64,000 nucleotides of DNA from Bradyrhizobium altum (GTDB taxonomy: Bacteria; Pseudomonadota; Alphaproteobacteria; Rhizobiales; Xanthobacteraceae): assembly GCF_020889705.1 (NCBI RefSeq), contig NZ_JACMYP010000002.1:146272-210271 (forward strand). The letters run 5' to 3'. The notes beneath the pieces are model-generated. The model was not told where the DNA came from. It did not search any database and was given only the letters and a program-made list of their open reading frames with translations. The stretch's first letter is position 1, and every line of letters starts with the position of its first letter. Position numbers and translations under genes: made by a program. Of the stretch, positions 26,363 to 36,662 are shown one piece after another.

Positions 26363-27865
26363 TCAGGCGACCTGCCGCTTGCCCGATTTGTCCCACCCGA
26401 TCGGGCTGATGATGACGCGGTCGCGGCCTTCATGCTTCGCTTGATAGAGCGCGAGGTCCGCGGCCTTGAGCAGGTCGCGCGATGTGCGCTCGTGATCCGG
26501 GACGAGGCAAGACAATCCGATGCTGACGGTCGGCAACTCATGCTCGGATTCGCGCGCCGCGGTCAGCTTCGCGCGAATCTGCTCGGCAACCTCCAATGCA
26601 CCCGCTTTGCCGATGCCAGGCAGCAACACCGAAAACTCCTCGCCGCCATAGCGCGCGCCGAGATCGGTTGCGCGCTTGGTGCTAGTGGCGATGCACCGTC
26701 CCACAGTGGCGAGCACGGCGTCGCCGGCCTGATGGCCGTACGTGTCGTTGAAGGTCTTGAAATGATCGACGTCGATCATCAGAAGCGATACCGGCGACTT
26801 TGCGCGCATGCCACGACGCCATTCGAAGTCAAGCGTATCGTCGAGGCGGCGGCGGTTGGCGAGGCCCGTCAGCGCATCGGTGTTCGCGAGGTGCGCGAGC
26901 CGGCCTTCCGCGACGGCCCGCCGTTTGAGAGCCGCCAGCAGATAGAACATCAAAACGATCGAGAAACCGCAGAGCGCCGCCACCACGCTTCCGATCAGCC
27001 AGAGCTGTTGCCACCAGTCGGCATAGATGCCGTCGAGCGCGAGGCCCTCGGCGATCAGTAGGGGATGGTGTCCGACCGCCTGAAAAACATAGAGCCGGCT
27101 GACGTGATCGACGACCGACTTCGTGATGTAGAAGCCGGATTGCCGTGCCGGGAACTGCCTGAAGACCTGTGAGTCCCTGATGCTTTGCCCGATCTTGGCG
27201 ATGTCGAACGGTGCTCGCATCAGCATGACGCCATCGGTGTTGAACAACGCCATGCTATCGCCGAGGCCGAAGCTCAGCTTGCGAAACAGATTGTGGAAAT
27301 AGCTGAGCCGCATGCTGCCTGCGACCACGCCGGCAAAGGATCCGTCGTCATTGCTGATGCGCCGGCTCAGGCTGATCAGATATTCGCCGTCTGAAGTCAC
27401 CCAGGGAGCGCTAATGAACAGCCCGCTGTCGGCTCGCGCCTGATGCACCCGGAAGAAGTCCCGATCGGCGAAGTTAGCGGTCCGCGGCGTCAATGTCCGG
27501 GAATCGAGCGTGACGTCTCCCGCCGTATTCAGCACGAGGATCGAGCCGAGATCCTTGGCGGTGGCGGCGCGGTCGAATAGCACGACCTGGCGAAGCTCCG
27601 GGCTGATCTTGCCCAGCTCCGGCAGCTTGACGCCGTCCGCGACGGCCTGCAGCGACAGGTCATAGAGCTCGATGTTGCGGTCGATCTCGCTGGCGATGGA
27701 GGCGACGAGGTTGGTCGCGCCCTCCTTCGCATGCTGATAGTCCTTGCCGGCCATTTCCCAGAGAATGGACGCGCAGATCGCCGAAAAGCACAAGACGAGA
27801 CCGATCCCGAGCGCGAGGAGCCGTTTGGTCGGCACCGCTTTCGGCTTTGGCAACAGTCCGTTCAT
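26363..27865 (-). CDS. Membrane-bound diguanylate cyclase with periplasmic sensor
   Basis: A 500-residue protein: first membrane helix at about residues 17-37, periplasmic Cache-like sensor at about 40-280, second helix at about 288-312, then a GGDEF domain to about 490. The catalytic motif is GGEEF at residues 407-411, and an inhibitory site RATD precedes it by five residues, so product feedback is expected. There is no EAL domain. It makes cyclic di-GMP from two GTP in answer to an external signal. It is transcribed alone and converges on the transglutaminase gene. The ligand is unknown. Confidence 0.92.
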   Translation of the reverse strand: MNGLLPKPKAVPTKRLLALGIGLVLCFSAICASILWEMAGKDYQHAKEGATNLVASIASEIDRNIELYDLSLQAVADGVKLPELGKISPELRQVVLFDRAATAKDLGSILVLNTAGDVTLDSRTLTPRTANFADRDFFRVHQARADSGLFISAPWVTSDGEYLISLSRRISNDDGSFAGVVAGSMRLSYFHNLFRKLSFGLGDSMALFNTDGVMLMRAPFDIAKIGQSIRDSQVFRQFPARQSGFYITKSVVDHVSRLYVFQAVGHHPLLIAEGLALDGIYADWWQQLWLIGSVVAALCGFSIVLMFYLLAALKRRAVAEGRLAHLANTDALTGLANRRRLDDTLDFEWRRGMRAKSPVSLLMIDVDHFKTFNDTYGHQAGDAVLATVGRCIATSTKRATDLGARYGGEEFSVLLPGIGKAGALEVAEQIRAKLTAARESEHELPTVSIGLSCLVPDHERTSRDLLKAADLALYQAKHEGRDRVIISPIGWDKSGKRQVA

Positions 27866-28037
27866 TGCTCGCTTCCACTTCCCCGCGCCCCCCGCGCACT
27901 TTGAGTTTCTATAGGGGCATCAAATTGAGAAAGGCGACCGCAAGCACAGGCAATTTGCGCCCGTGCGTTGCGATATTCTTAACCATTCCAGGTCGGTCGG
28001 AACCCGTCGCGGGGGCCGGACAGATCGGCTGATCCGT

Positions 28038-29789
28038 TCAGGTTCCGGTCCGTCGCAGGTCCTCGGCGGCGTCGCTGCGCAGGTTGCGGAAGAACTGCTC
28101 GACCTCGCGCGATAGCGTCTCGGCGGTTGCGGTCAGATCGTTCGATGCCGCGAGCACCGATTCCGCCGCCTTGCTGGTCTGGTCCATGTCGTCGCGGAGC
28201 GAGCCGACATTCGTCACCAGGGTTTCGTTGCCCTGGGCGGCCATCTGCGCGTTGGCGGAGATTTCGCGCGTGGCTGCATCCTGCTGGCCGATCGCGCTTG
28301 CGATGTTGGCGGTGACGTTGCTGATCTCGCGCACCGCCTGGCCGATCTCGCGCACGGCGGCCACCGAGTTGCGGGTCGAGGCCTGGATCAGGCCGACATT
28401 CTCGCTGATCTCGGCGGTTGCCTTGGCGGTCTGCCCGGCCAGCGCCTTGACCTCGTGCGCAACGACCGCGAAGCCGCGGCCGGCATCGCCCGCGCGGGCG
28501 GCTTCGATGGTGGCGTTGAGCGCGAGCAGGTTGGTCTGCTCGGCGATCGCCTGGATCAGGTTCAGCACACCGTCGATGCGCTGCGTGGTGGCGGCAAGGC
28601 TCTCGATCTCGGTGATCGACCGGTCGGTGCGCGCACCCGCCTGATCGACCGCCCCCGACGACTGCTTGACCTGGCGGCCGATCTCCTCGACCGAGGCGGA
28701 GAGCTCTTCGGCTGCGCTTGCCACCGCAGACACGTTGCTCGAGGCCTGTTCGGTCGCGCCTGCCGCCGCAACCGTCCGGCCGCTGGCGTCCGCCGCGACG
28801 GTTGCGATGGTCTGCGCGGTTTGTCGCATCGTGGCAGCGTTGTCGTGCACTGCGCGGAGCACCTCACCGATGGTGCCGCGGAACGTCTCGACGAAGCTTT
28901 CGATATGCCGGCCGCGGGCATCGCGAGCCTCGGAGTCTTGCACGACTTGCGCGTTCAGGCTGCGATTGCGGTCCATCGCCTCCTGGAAGACCTTGATGGC
29001 GCGTGCCAGTGCGCCGATTTCATCGCTGCGCCCGACGTGCGGCACGTCGACATGGTCGGCGCCCTCGGCGACGTGCTTGATGGTCGTGGTGATCTGCGAC
29101 AGTGGCCGCGCCACCGAGCGGGCGATGATCAGCACGCCGAGCACCACCACGATCAGGGCCGCCGCGCCGAGCCCGGTCAGCAGCAGCGCCAGTTCGCGGT
29201 TGGTGTCGGTCTGCTGCGCCAGTCTCTTGCTGCGCTCGGCGTAGACCTTGGAAAGCGCCTCGAGGTCCTTGTTCAGTGCGGTGCGCACGTCGCGATTGGC
29301 GTCGTTGTCGCCCCACTCGCGCCCGGCAGCGGCGCCGATTTCGATGCCGCGGCGGACCAGCTCTTTGCGGAATTCGATGAATTGCTCGATGCGCTTCTTG
29401 AACACCGCGAACTGCGCGGCGTCGTCGGCCTGCACCAGGGTCTCCCAGTTCCTCACCACGCCGAGGATGCGGTCGTTGAACGCCAGCAGCCCGTCGCCGT
29501 ATTTCTTCACCGCCGCAGGTTCGGTCGACATGTAGATGCCGCGGGATTCCATCACCACCGCGTAAACCAGCGAGTTGACCCGCTCGACATTGAGCGCGGC
29601 GCGGCTTGCGAGGTCGACGGCCGCGGTCAGCTCGGCATTGCGCCGCGCGTTGTAGTCGGACAGGACGGTGATGGCTGCGGTCAGCGCCGCAATCAGCGCA
29701 AACGTCGAGTACAGCCTGGCAGCAAGCGAGAATCGGGATGCCATTGGAGGCCGGGATGTGGAGATGGGGGATGTGACGGGGGACGGCAT
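28038..29789 (-). CDS. Methyl-accepting chemotaxis protein
   Basis: A 583-residue chemoreceptor: first membrane helix near residues 20-42, a periplasmic helical sensor with the four-helix-bundle pattern, second membrane helix ([20 protein letters not shown]), a HAMP linker, and a C-terminal signalling coiled coil with the hairpin tip [20 protein letters not shown]. The start at 29789 has GGAG eight bases upstream; ATGs at 29828 and 29744 are alternatives. It passes a signal through CheW and CheA to the flagellar motor. No che genes are nearby, so it is an orphan receptor, next to an orphan diguanylate cyclase. Confidence 0.9.
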   Translation of the reverse strand: MPSPVTSPISTSRPPMASRFSLAARLYSTFALIAALTAAITVLSDYNARRNAELTAAVDLASRAALNVERVNSLVYAVVMESRGIYMSTEPAAVKKYGDGLLAFNDRILGVVRNWETLVQADDAAQFAVFKKRIEQFIEFRKELVRRGIEIGAAAGREWGDNDANRDVRTALNKDLEALSKVYAERSKRLAQQTDTNRELALLLTGLGAAALIVVVLGVLIIARSVARPLSQITTTIKHVAEGADHVDVPHVGRSDEIGALARAIKVFQEAMDRNRSLNAQVVQDSEARDARGRHIESFVETFRGTIGEVLRAVHDNAATMRQTAQTIATVAADASGRTVAAAGATEQASSNVSAVASAAEELSASVEEIGRQVKQSSGAVDQAGARTDRSITEIESLAATTQRIDGVLNLIQAIAEQTNLLALNATIEAARAGDAGRGFAVVAHEVKALAGQTAKATAEISENVGLIQASTRNSVAAVREIGQAVREISNVTANIASAIGQQDAATREISANAQMAAQGNETLVTNVGSLRDDMDQTSKAAESVLAASNDLTATAETLSREVEQFFRNLRSDAAEDLRRTGT

Positions 29790-30091
29790 TGCGGGCACTC
29801 CAAGAGGCCGGGGAGTACCTTCGGCCAATTAAAGCTTATGCAAAATCTTCATGGACAATTTCTTAACGCGTGCGTTCTGTGCCGCCGCAACCGTTAAAAT
29901 CTCTAAATAATACCAATGTCTTATGAGATGCTCCGAGGCGACCGGATGGCGGCGGCTTGCCGCCGTGTTGAATGACGGACCGCCATCATCATCATTCATC
30001 AACATCCCCCGGCGCACCGGGCGAAGCTGATGGCACGACTTTCGCAAAGAGGTGCTAGGTTACGCCGTCCCCAGCCTCGACGCGAATCCCC
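29790..30091. other. Divergent intergenic region, chemoreceptor/eutB
   Basis: An AT-rich stretch (about 29830-29930) probably holds the chemoreceptor promoter. A small hairpin, CGGCGG-CTTG-CCGCCG, is at 29950-29965. I looked for the conserved B12-box of a cobalamin riboswitch before eutB and did not find one. Confidence 0.5.
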
Positions 30092-31474
30092 ATGCTCTAT
30101 CGTCACACCATCGACGCCACCAATTATGCATTCGACGATCTGCGCATCCTGCTTGCCAAGGCTTCGCCGCCGCGGTCCGGCGACCGTTTGGCCGGCATCG
30201 CGGCCGACAGCGCCGCGGAGATGATCGCCGCGCGGCTCGCGCTTGCCAACGTTCCGCTCAAGCAATTCCTCGATGAGCCTGTCATCCCCTATGAGGACGA
30301 CGAAGTCACCCGCCTGATCCTCGACAGCCACGACGTTGCCGGCTTCCTGCCGGTGTCGTCGCTCACCGTCGGCGGCTTCCGCGACTGGCTGCTGTCGGAT
30401 GCCGCCACTGGAGACGCGATCAACCGGATCTCGCGCGGCATCACGCCGGAGATGGTGGCGGCGGTGTCGAAGCTGATGCGCAACCAGGATCTGATCCTGG
30501 TCGCGAAGAAATGCGAGGTGACGACCCGCTTCCGCAACACCATCGGCTTGCGCGGGCGAATGAGCACGCGGTTGCAGCCGAACCATCCGTTCGACGATGC
30601 CAAGGGCATCACCGCCTCGATCCTCGACGGGCTGCTGCTCGGATCGGGCGACGCCTGCATCGGCATCAATCCGGCGAGCGACGATCCGAACGTCATCGGC
30701 ACCCTGTTGCGGCTGCTGGACGACGCCATCACCCGGCTCGGGATTCCGACGCAGGGCTGCGTGCTGACCCATGTCACGACCACGCTCGGCCTGATCGGGC
30801 AGGGGCTGCCGGTCGATCTCGTGTTCCAGTCGATCGCAGGCACCGAGGCGGCCAACCGCAGTTTCGGCGTCGACCTCTCGTTGCTCCGGGAGGCACGCGA
30901 AGCCGGGCTGTCGCTCCGCCGCGGCACGGTCGGCGACAACGTCATGTATTTCGAGACCGGGCAGGGCTCGGCACTGTCGGCCAACGCCCATCACCAGGTC
31001 GACCAGCAGACCTGCGAGGCGCGGGCCTATGCAGTGGCGCGGGCGTTCGATCCGCTGCTCGTCAACAGTGTGGTCGGCTTCATCGGTCCGGAATACCTTT
31101 ATGACGGCAAGGAAATCATCCGCGCCGGGCTCGAGGATCATTTCTGCGGCAAGCTGCTCGGCCTGCCGCTCGGGATCGACGTCTGCTACACCAACCACGC
31201 CGAGGCCGATCAGGACGACATGGACAATCTCCTGACGCTGCTTGCGGCGGCCGGCGTGAACTTCATCATGGGCGTGCCGGGCGCCGATGACGTGATGCTG
31301 AACTATCAGTCGACATCGTTTCACGATGCGCTCTACATCCGCGACCTGTTCGGCCTGAAGCGGGCGCCCGAATTCGACGATTGGCTGGCGCGCGTCGGCC
31401 TTGCCGGGCAGGATTTCCGCCTCGTTGCCGATGCGGGGCAGCTGCCCGACCTCGCCGCCAAGCTGTTGACCTGA
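30092..31474 (+). CDS. eutB: Ethanolamine ammonia-lyase large subunit
   Basis: A 460-residue protein of normal EutB length. Recognisable segments are LVAKKCEVTTRFRNTIGLRG and LQPNHPFDD near the centre, plus GINPASDDPN and NFIMGVPGADDVMLNYQ that line the substrate barrel. With EutC it binds adenosylcobalamin and converts ethanolamine to acetaldehyde and ammonia. Normally eutC follows directly; here hpnP lies between them. No shell-protein genes of a eut microcompartment are in the window, so this is the simple cytoplasmic form. The 128-bp gap to hpnP could contain a separate promoter. Confidence 0.95.
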   Translation: MLYRHTIDATNYAFDDLRILLAKASPPRSGDRLAGIAADSAAEMIAARLALANVPLKQFLDEPVIPYEDDEVTRLILDSHDVAGFLPVSSLTVGGFRDWLLSDAATGDAINRISRGITPEMVAAVSKLMRNQDLILVAKKCEVTTRFRNTIGLRGRMSTRLQPNHPFDDAKGITASILDGLLLGSGDACIGINPASDDPNVIGTLLRLLDDAITRLGIPTQGCVLTHVTTTLGLIGQGLPVDLVFQSIAGTEAANRSFGVDLSLLREAREAGLSLRRGTVGDNVMYFETGQGSALSANAHHQVDQQTCEARAYAVARAFDPLLVNSVVGFIGPEYLYDGKEIIRAGLEDHFCGKLLGLPLGIDVCYTNHAEADQDDMDNLLTLLAAAGVNFIMGVPGADDVMLNYQSTSFHDALYIRDLFGLKRAPEFDDWLARVGLAGQDFRLVADAGQLPDLAAKLLT

Positions 31475-31602
31475 CGGGATAGCGAAATTCTGCAGAGCAA
31501 CTATCTCACCGTTGTGACGTTGGTAAGCGCCACAATGTTGAAGAATTTCTGGCCCAGCGTTCCACGCTATGGTTAGATTTGCGGGTGCTTCGGGGTCGAT
31601 TG

Positions 31603-33189
31603 ATGAGAGCTGAGGGCATAAAGACAGCACGGCGTATCCTCTGCGTCTTTCCGCGCTATACGTCGTCCTTTGGGACCTTCGAGCACTCCTATCCTCTGAC
31701 CGACGGCGTCAAGGCGTTCATGCCGCCGCAGGGCCTGCTGCTGATCGCCGCATACCTCCCCGAGAACTGGCCGGTCCGCTTCGTCGACGAGAATCTGCGT
31801 CCGGCCACAGCGGAGGATTTCGAGTGGGCGGAAGCCGTGTTCGTCAGCGGCATGCACATCCAGCGCCAGCAGATGAACGATATCTGCCACCGCGCGCATG
31901 ACCGCGACCTGGTGGTCGCGATCGGCGGCCCATCGGTCAGTGCCTGTCCGGACTACTATCCCTCATTCGACTACCTTCATGTCGGCGAGCTCGGCGATGC
32001 GACCAATGAGCTGATCAAGCGTCTGGAGCAGGACACCAGCCGCCCCGACGAGCAGGTGGTGCTGAAGACCATCGACCGCCTGCCGATGACGGAATTCCCG
32101 CTGCCGGCCTATGAGCTTGCCGAAACCAAGAAGTACTTCCTCGGCAGCATCCAGTTCTCCTCGGGCTGCCCCTATCAGTGCGAGTTCTGCGACATCCCCG
32201 GGCTCTATGGCCGCAATCCGCGGCTGAAGTCGCCGCAGCAGATCATCGCCGAACTCGACAAGCTGCGCGCCTGCGGCGCGACCGACACTGTCTATTTCGT
32301 CGACGACAACTTCATCGGTAACCGCAAGGCGGCGAGCGAGCTGCTGCCGCATCTGATCGAGTGGCAGAAGCGGACCGGCTATGTCACGCGCCTTGCCTGC
32401 GAGGCGACGCTCAACATCGCCAAGCGCCCCGAGATCCTGGAGAAGATGCGCGAGGCCTTCTTCGTGACGATCTTCGTCGGCATCGAGACGCCCGATCCCG
32501 ACGCGCTGAAGGCCATGCACAAGGATCAGAACATGATGGTTCCGATCCTGGAGGGCGTGCGCACCATCAACTCCTTCGGCATGGAGGTCGTCTCCGGCAT
32601 CATCATGGGGCTCGATACCGACAAGCCCCAGACCGCTGACGCGCTGCTCTCCTTCGTCGAGGAGTCCCGGATTCCGCTTCTGACCATCAACCTGCTGCAG
32701 GCGCTGCCGAAGACGCCGCTGTGGGATCGGCTCGAAAAGGCAGGAAGGCTGGTCCATGACGAGGGCCGCGACTCCAATGTCGAGTTCCTGCTGCCCTACG
32801 AGGACGTGGTCAGTTCCTGGCGCAAATGCATGGAGATCGCCTACCAGCCCGAGAAGCTGTTCGAGCGCTATTTGCATCAATGCAACTACACCTACGCCAA
32901 CCGCATCAAGGTGCCGGTCAGCCCGGAGATGAAGAGTTGGGCCAACATCCGGCGCGGCCTGATCATGCTGCGCAACATCTTCTGGAAGGTCGGCGTGCTC
33001 GGCGACTACAAGCGCGTGTTCTGGAAGTTTGCGCTCGGCCGGCTCAAGCGCGGCGACATTGAAGGATTGATCTCGGCGACGCTGGTTGCGCATCATCTGA
33101 TCACGTTTGCGCGCGCAGCCTCCAGCGGCCGGCAGAACGCCTCGAACTACTCGATCCGGCTGCGCGAGGCGTCCGTACCCGCCGAATGA
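31603..33189 (+). CDS. hpnP: Hopanoid C-2 methylase (B12-binding radical SAM, HpnP)
   Basis: A 528-residue protein: an N-terminal cobalamin-binding domain (about residues 10-150), a radical SAM core (about 170-370) with iron-sulfur cysteines 189, 193 and 196 (CPYQCEFC), and a C-terminal DUF4070 region. HpnP transfers a methyl group from SAM to C-2 of the hopanoid A ring, giving 2-methylhopanoids. The start of the conserved protein ([19 protein letters not shown]) and the hopanoid cluster 5 kb away support HpnP over other B12-radical-SAM proteins. I use the ATG at 31603; a TTG at 31579 is possible. It sits four bases before eutC and after eutB. No consensus EcfG promoter was found upstream, although hpnP is reported as EcfG-controlled in Rhodopseudomonas. 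Confidence 0.85.
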   Translation: MRAEGIKTARRILCVFPRYTSSFGTFEHSYPLTDGVKAFMPPQGLLLIAAYLPENWPVRFVDENLRPATAEDFEWAEAVFVSGMHIQRQQMNDICHRAHDRDLVVAIGGPSVSACPDYYPSFDYLHVGELGDATNELIKRLEQDTSRPDEQVVLKTIDRLPMTEFPLPAYELAETKKYFLGSIQFSSGCPYQCEFCDIPGLYGRNPRLKSPQQIIAELDKLRACGATDTVYFVDDNFIGNRKAASELLPHLIEWQKRTGYVTRLACEATLNIAKRPEILEKMREAFFVTIFVGIETPDPDALKAMHKDQNMMVPILEGVRTINSFGMEVVSGIIMGLDTDKPQTADALLSFVEESRIPLLTINLLQALPKTPLWDRLEKAGRLVHDEGRDSNVEFLLPYEDVVSSWRKCMEIAYQPEKLFERYLHQCNYTYANRIKVPVSPEMKSWANIRRGLIMLRNIFWKVGVLGDYKRVFWKFALGRLKRGDIEGLISATLVAHHLITFARAASSGRQNASNYSIRLREASVPAE

Positions 33190-33193
33190 CAGC

Positions 33194-33988
33194 ATGACGA
33201 CACCGCCGGCGCCATCGTCCCCGTCGCTTCCCGATCTGCGCGACCTCACGCCGGCGCGCGTCGGTCTCGGCCGGTTCGGGGCCAGCCTGCCGACCGATGC
33301 GCTGCTCTCGTTCACGCTCGACCACGCCCGCGCTCGCGACGCCGTTCACGCACCCTTCGATGTCGGCGGCATTACGGCCGGTCTTGCCAGCCTTGGCATC
33401 ACGCCGCGCGAGGTGTCGAGCCAGGCGCCCGGCCGGCGCGACTATCTGCGCCGGCCCGATCTCGGACGCATGCTGGACTCCGCATCGCGACGGTCGCTGG
33501 AAGGGTGCGGCATCACCGCATGCTCCTGCGCGATTGTGATCGGCGACGGCCTGTCGCCGACCGCGGTCAATGTGCACGCCGTTGAATTGATCCGGCACCT
33601 CGTGCCGCGGCTTGCAGCCGACGGGATCGACACCGGTGCAGTGGTCGTCGCGTCAGGCGCGCGCGTCGCCCTCGGTGACGAGATCGGCGCCATCATCGGT
33701 GCACGCATGCTGGTGATGCTGATCGGCGAGCGGCCCGGCCTGTCCGCGCCCGACAGCCTTGGCGCCTATCTCACCTTCGCGCCGCGGATCGGCCTCACCG
33801 ATGCCGACCGCAACTGCATCTCCAACATCCACCGTGCCGGGCTGAGCTATGCGGAAGCTGCACTCAGGATCTCGTGGCTTGTGCGCGAGGGGCTGGCACG
33901 CCAGATCACCGGGGTCGCGTTGAAAGATGAAAGCGGCGGTGGATCGTCACAGAATGCGCTACCGGGGTGTGACAAATCAGATACTTAA
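33194..33988 (+). CDS. eutC: Ethanolamine ammonia-lyase small subunit
   Basis: A 264-residue EutC. Family segments are [43 protein letters not shown] and [15 protein letters not shown], which contribute to the adenosylcobalamin pocket. The ATG at 33194 lies four bases after the hpnP stop, so eutC is translated from the same message as hpnP rather than right after eutB; upstream in-frame codons belong to the hpnP region. The first 15 residues are Pro/Ser-rich and probably flexible. A hairpin terminator follows at 34059. Confidence 0.95.
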   Translation: MTTPPAPSSPSLPDLRDLTPARVGLGRFGASLPTDALLSFTLDHARARDAVHAPFDVGGITAGLASLGITPREVSSQAPGRRDYLRRPDLGRMLDSASRRSLEGCGITACSCAIVIGDGLSPTAVNVHAVELIRHLVPRLAADGIDTGAVVVASGARVALGDEIGAIIGARMLVMLIGERPGLSAPDSLGAYLTFAPRIGLTDADRNCISNIHRAGLSYAEAALRISWLVREGLARQITGVALKDESGGGSSQNALPGCDKSDT

Positions 33989-34058
33989 TAGCGGGGATCG
34001 GCGGTTCCCCGCGCATTTGGTTCTACCCTCGCGCTTGCGAGCAAAGGTGCAGACAGGT

Positions 34059-34090
34059 AAAACACGCGCCGGTCAATATTCGCGTGTTTT
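34059..34090 (+). terminator. Hairpin terminator after eutC
   Basis: AAAACACGCG (34059-34068) pairs perfectly with CGCGTGTTTT (34081-34090) around a 12-base loop; the arm ends in four T, and the A-T symmetry would also allow action on the other strand. It separates eutC from the RND gene at 34186. Confidence 0.6.
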
Positions 34091-34185
34091 CAAGGACTAG
34101 CGCCGATAAGCCGCGCTCACCCGCCTCATTCGCGCCCCTCGACCCAAGCTAGATAGATTGAGCCGTTTTCAGAACTGGACAGGGC

Positions 34186-36570
34186 ATGCTCGAAAAGAAC
34201 TCCGAAAGTCAGGTCCACGTCGAGAAGGTCGAAGAGCCGCGGTCGGGGACCAGCATCGCATTCGGGCTGGAGCGTATCGGCCTGATCGCGATCAAGGCGC
34301 CGATCCTGTCTGTGGTCATCCTGCTGGCGCTGATGGTTGCGGCCGTTTTCGGCATCGAGCGCATCAAGATCGACGACTCGCTCAGCCAGTTGTTCCGTTC
34401 CAATTCCAAGGACTACAAACAGTACGAAGCGGTCACCAAACGCTTCCCGGCAACCGAGTTCGACGTGCTGGTCGTGATCGAGGGCAAGACACTCCTTGCG
34501 CGCGAGAACCTCGAAAAGATCCGGGACACGGTCACCGACCTGCAGCTGGTCGAGGGCGTGCGCGGCCTGGTGTCGCTTTTTTCGGCGCGCCAGGCGCCCG
34601 AGCCCGGCAAATTGCCGGCCGCGCTGTTCCCCTCCGAGCTGCCGCAAGGCGCCGCCTACGACAAATTCGTCGAGACCGTCAAATCCAACGAGATCATTCG
34701 CGGCAAGCTGTTGTCCGAGGATGGAACGCTAGCACTGATCGTGTTGTCGCTCGAGCCTGAGGTTGTCGGCAGCAACAAGCTCACCAAGGTCGTCGCGGAC
34801 ATGAGAAAGATCATGGCCGATGATCTCAGCGGGAGCGGGCTCAACGCCCAGCTCTCCGGCGTTCCGGTCATGCAGCTCGAAATCCGCAACGCGGTCAAGC
34901 GCGACGGGCTGACCTACAATATCCTCGGCATTCTGGCTGGCTGCATTATCGCCATCATCTTCTTCCGCAAGATATCATTCATGGTGATCGCCGCGTTCCC
35001 GCCGATCATTGCGATCCTTCTCGCGCTAGGCGGCCTCGGCTGGGCCGGCTTCAATCTCAACATGTTCCTGAACGTGATGACGCCGCTCATCATGGTGATC
35101 AGCTTCTCCGACTCGATGCAGCTGACGTTCGCGGCGCGAGACCGCCTGATCGCCGGCCAGGACAAGTACACGGCGTTCAGGAACGCGGTGATGGTGGTCG
35201 GCCCGGCTTGCGTGCTTACACATGGCACCGCCGGCATCTCGTTCATCGCGCTGCAATTCTCGGATTCCGACCTGATCCGCAAATTCGGTGAAGCCGGGCT
35301 CGCGGCCACGATCATCGCGCTAATTGCGGTGCTCTCGCTGGTGCCTGCGTTCGGAGTGCTTCTGGTACGCAACGAAAAAGTCTTCGCGGTAAAATTCCAG
35401 GGCGCTGACGCCGGTGTGCAGGCGTTGCGCAATTTCTGCTACTGGATCGCGGTGCGCATGGTGGGCCGGCCCGGGCTGTTCAGTCTGATCGCAGTGATCG
35501 TGGTCGGCGGGCTCGGCATCATCTATGCCAATCTCGAGCCGCGCTACCGGCTCGCCGACCAGGTTCCGGACAAGCGGCAGGCGGTGGCGGCGTCGAGCCG
35601 GCTCGACGCCAAGCTGACCGGCGCCAATCCAGTCGATGTGCTGATCGAATTCCCCAAGGGCCAATCGCTCTACTCGCCGGAGACCTTGAAGACGATCGCC
35701 GAAGTCCACGCGATGGTCGAAACCGCGGCGGGCGTCGGCAACGTCTGGTCGCTGGAAACCCTGCGCCGATGGCTCGCTGAAAAGGCCGGCAGCAATGACG
35801 TCGCGACGCTGAAGGAATATGTCGGCGTGATCCCCGAGCATCTGGTGCGCCGTTTCATCTCGGCGGATCAGGATGCGGTCGTGGTATCGGGCCGGGTCCC
35901 GGATCTCGACTCGAGCCAGCTGCTTCCGGTCGTGAACAAGCTGGACAGCTCGCTGGACAAGGTCCGCGTCGAGCATCCCGGTTACGAGATCGCGGTCACC
36001 GGCCTGTCGGTGATCGCCGCGCGCAACAGCGCCAACATGATCGAAAAACTTAACCGTGGCCTGACCGTCGAATTCTTACTGGTCGCGATCTTCATCGGGC
36101 TCGCGTTCCGCTCGGTCGTGGTGATGTTCTCCTGCATCCTGCCGGGCATCTTCCCCGTGGTGCTGTCAGGCACCGTGCTGTGGCTGCTCGGGGAAGGGCT
36201 GCAATTCGCCAGCGTGGTGGCGTTGACCGTGTCGTTCGGCCTCGGGCTGAGCGCCACCATCCACTTCCTCAATCGCCTGCGGCTGGAGACCAAGCCGGGC
36301 GTCACGCCGGAACTTGCGGTGGAGCGTGCCACCGTACTGGTTGGGCCCGCGCTGATCCTGACCACGGTGGTGTTGGCCTGCGGCCTCGTCGTCACCGTGT
36401 TCTCCGACCTGCCGTCGTTGCGCCTGTTCGGCTGGCTCAGCGCGTTCTCGATGGTCGCAGCCCTGGTCGCGGACCTCTTTATCCTGCGGCCGACCTCGAT
36501 GTTCCTGATCAACCTGTCGCAGAAGCTCCGCGGCAAGGGCGGGCAGCCGGCGCCGATCGAAAAGGCCTGA
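34186..36570 (+). CDS. MMPL/RND-family exporter, HpnN-like
   Basis: A 794-residue inner-membrane protein with the MMPL layout: first helix near residues 40-62, a periplasmic domain to about 240, a block of five or six helices (about 242-400), a second periplasmic domain (about 440-610), and a second helix block (about 625-780). It is a weak paralogue of HpnN at 50962, with a similar order of segments (IKIDDSLSQLF versus INTDINKLISPD). MMPL proteins move lipids and other hydrophobic molecules to or across the outer membrane. It lies between the hpnP locus and hpnC, so a hopanoid or lipid cargo is plausible but unproved. It ends at a strong terminator. Confidence 0.85.
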   Translation: MLEKNSESQVHVEKVEEPRSGTSIAFGLERIGLIAIKAPILSVVILLALMVAAVFGIERIKIDDSLSQLFRSNSKDYKQYEAVTKRFPATEFDVLVVIEGKTLLARENLEKIRDTVTDLQLVEGVRGLVSLFSARQAPEPGKLPAALFPSELPQGAAYDKFVETVKSNEIIRGKLLSEDGTLALIVLSLEPEVVGSNKLTKVVADMRKIMADDLSGSGLNAQLSGVPVMQLEIRNAVKRDGLTYNILGILAGCIIAIIFFRKISFMVIAAFPPIIAILLALGGLGWAGFNLNMFLNVMTPLIMVISFSDSMQLTFAARDRLIAGQDKYTAFRNAVMVVGPACVLTHGTAGISFIALQFSDSDLIRKFGEAGLAATIIALIAVLSLVPAFGVLLVRNEKVFAVKFQGADAGVQALRNFCYWIAVRMVGRPGLFSLIAVIVVGGLGIIYANLEPRYRLADQVPDKRQAVAASSRLDAKLTGANPVDVLIEFPKGQSLYSPETLKTIAEVHAMVETAAGVGNVWSLETLRRWLAEKAGSNDVATLKEYVGVIPEHLVRRFISADQDAVVVSGRVPDLDSSQLLPVVNKLDSSLDKVRVEHPGYEIAVTGLSVIAARNSANMIEKLNRGLTVEFLLVAIFIGLAFRSVVVMFSCILPGIFPVVLSGTVLWLLGEGLQFASVVALTVSFGLGLSATIHFLNRLRLETKPGVTPELAVERATVLVGPALILTTVVLACGLVVTVFSDLPSLRLFGWLSAFSMVAALVADLFILRPTSMFLINLSQKLRGKGGQPAPIEKA

Positions 36571-36595
36571 TCGACGGGCAACAAAGACTCGCAAC

Positions 36596-36636
36596 AAAAA
36601 GCCCGGTTCCGAAGCGCTCGGAACCGGGCTTTTTTG
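36596..36636 (+). terminator. Rho-independent terminator after the MMPL gene
   Basis: A perfect 12-base stem (36601-36612 with 36618-36629), loop AGCGC, flanked by a run of A on the left and six T on the right. It would stop transcripts from the exporter gene and, because of the A run, also those of the convergent small gene at 36663. Confidence 0.9.
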
Positions 36637-36662
36637 TTTGCCTGCCAAATCGGCCGGAGGCG

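Noticed and set aside
29790..30091. Cobalamin riboswitch upstream of eutB
   Set aside because: The conserved B12-box and surrounding stems were looked for and not found.
31475..31602. EcfG promoter upstream of hpnP
   Set aside because: No GGAAC-N16/17-CGTT on the plus strand; the only GGAAC lies on the other strand without a matching CGTT.
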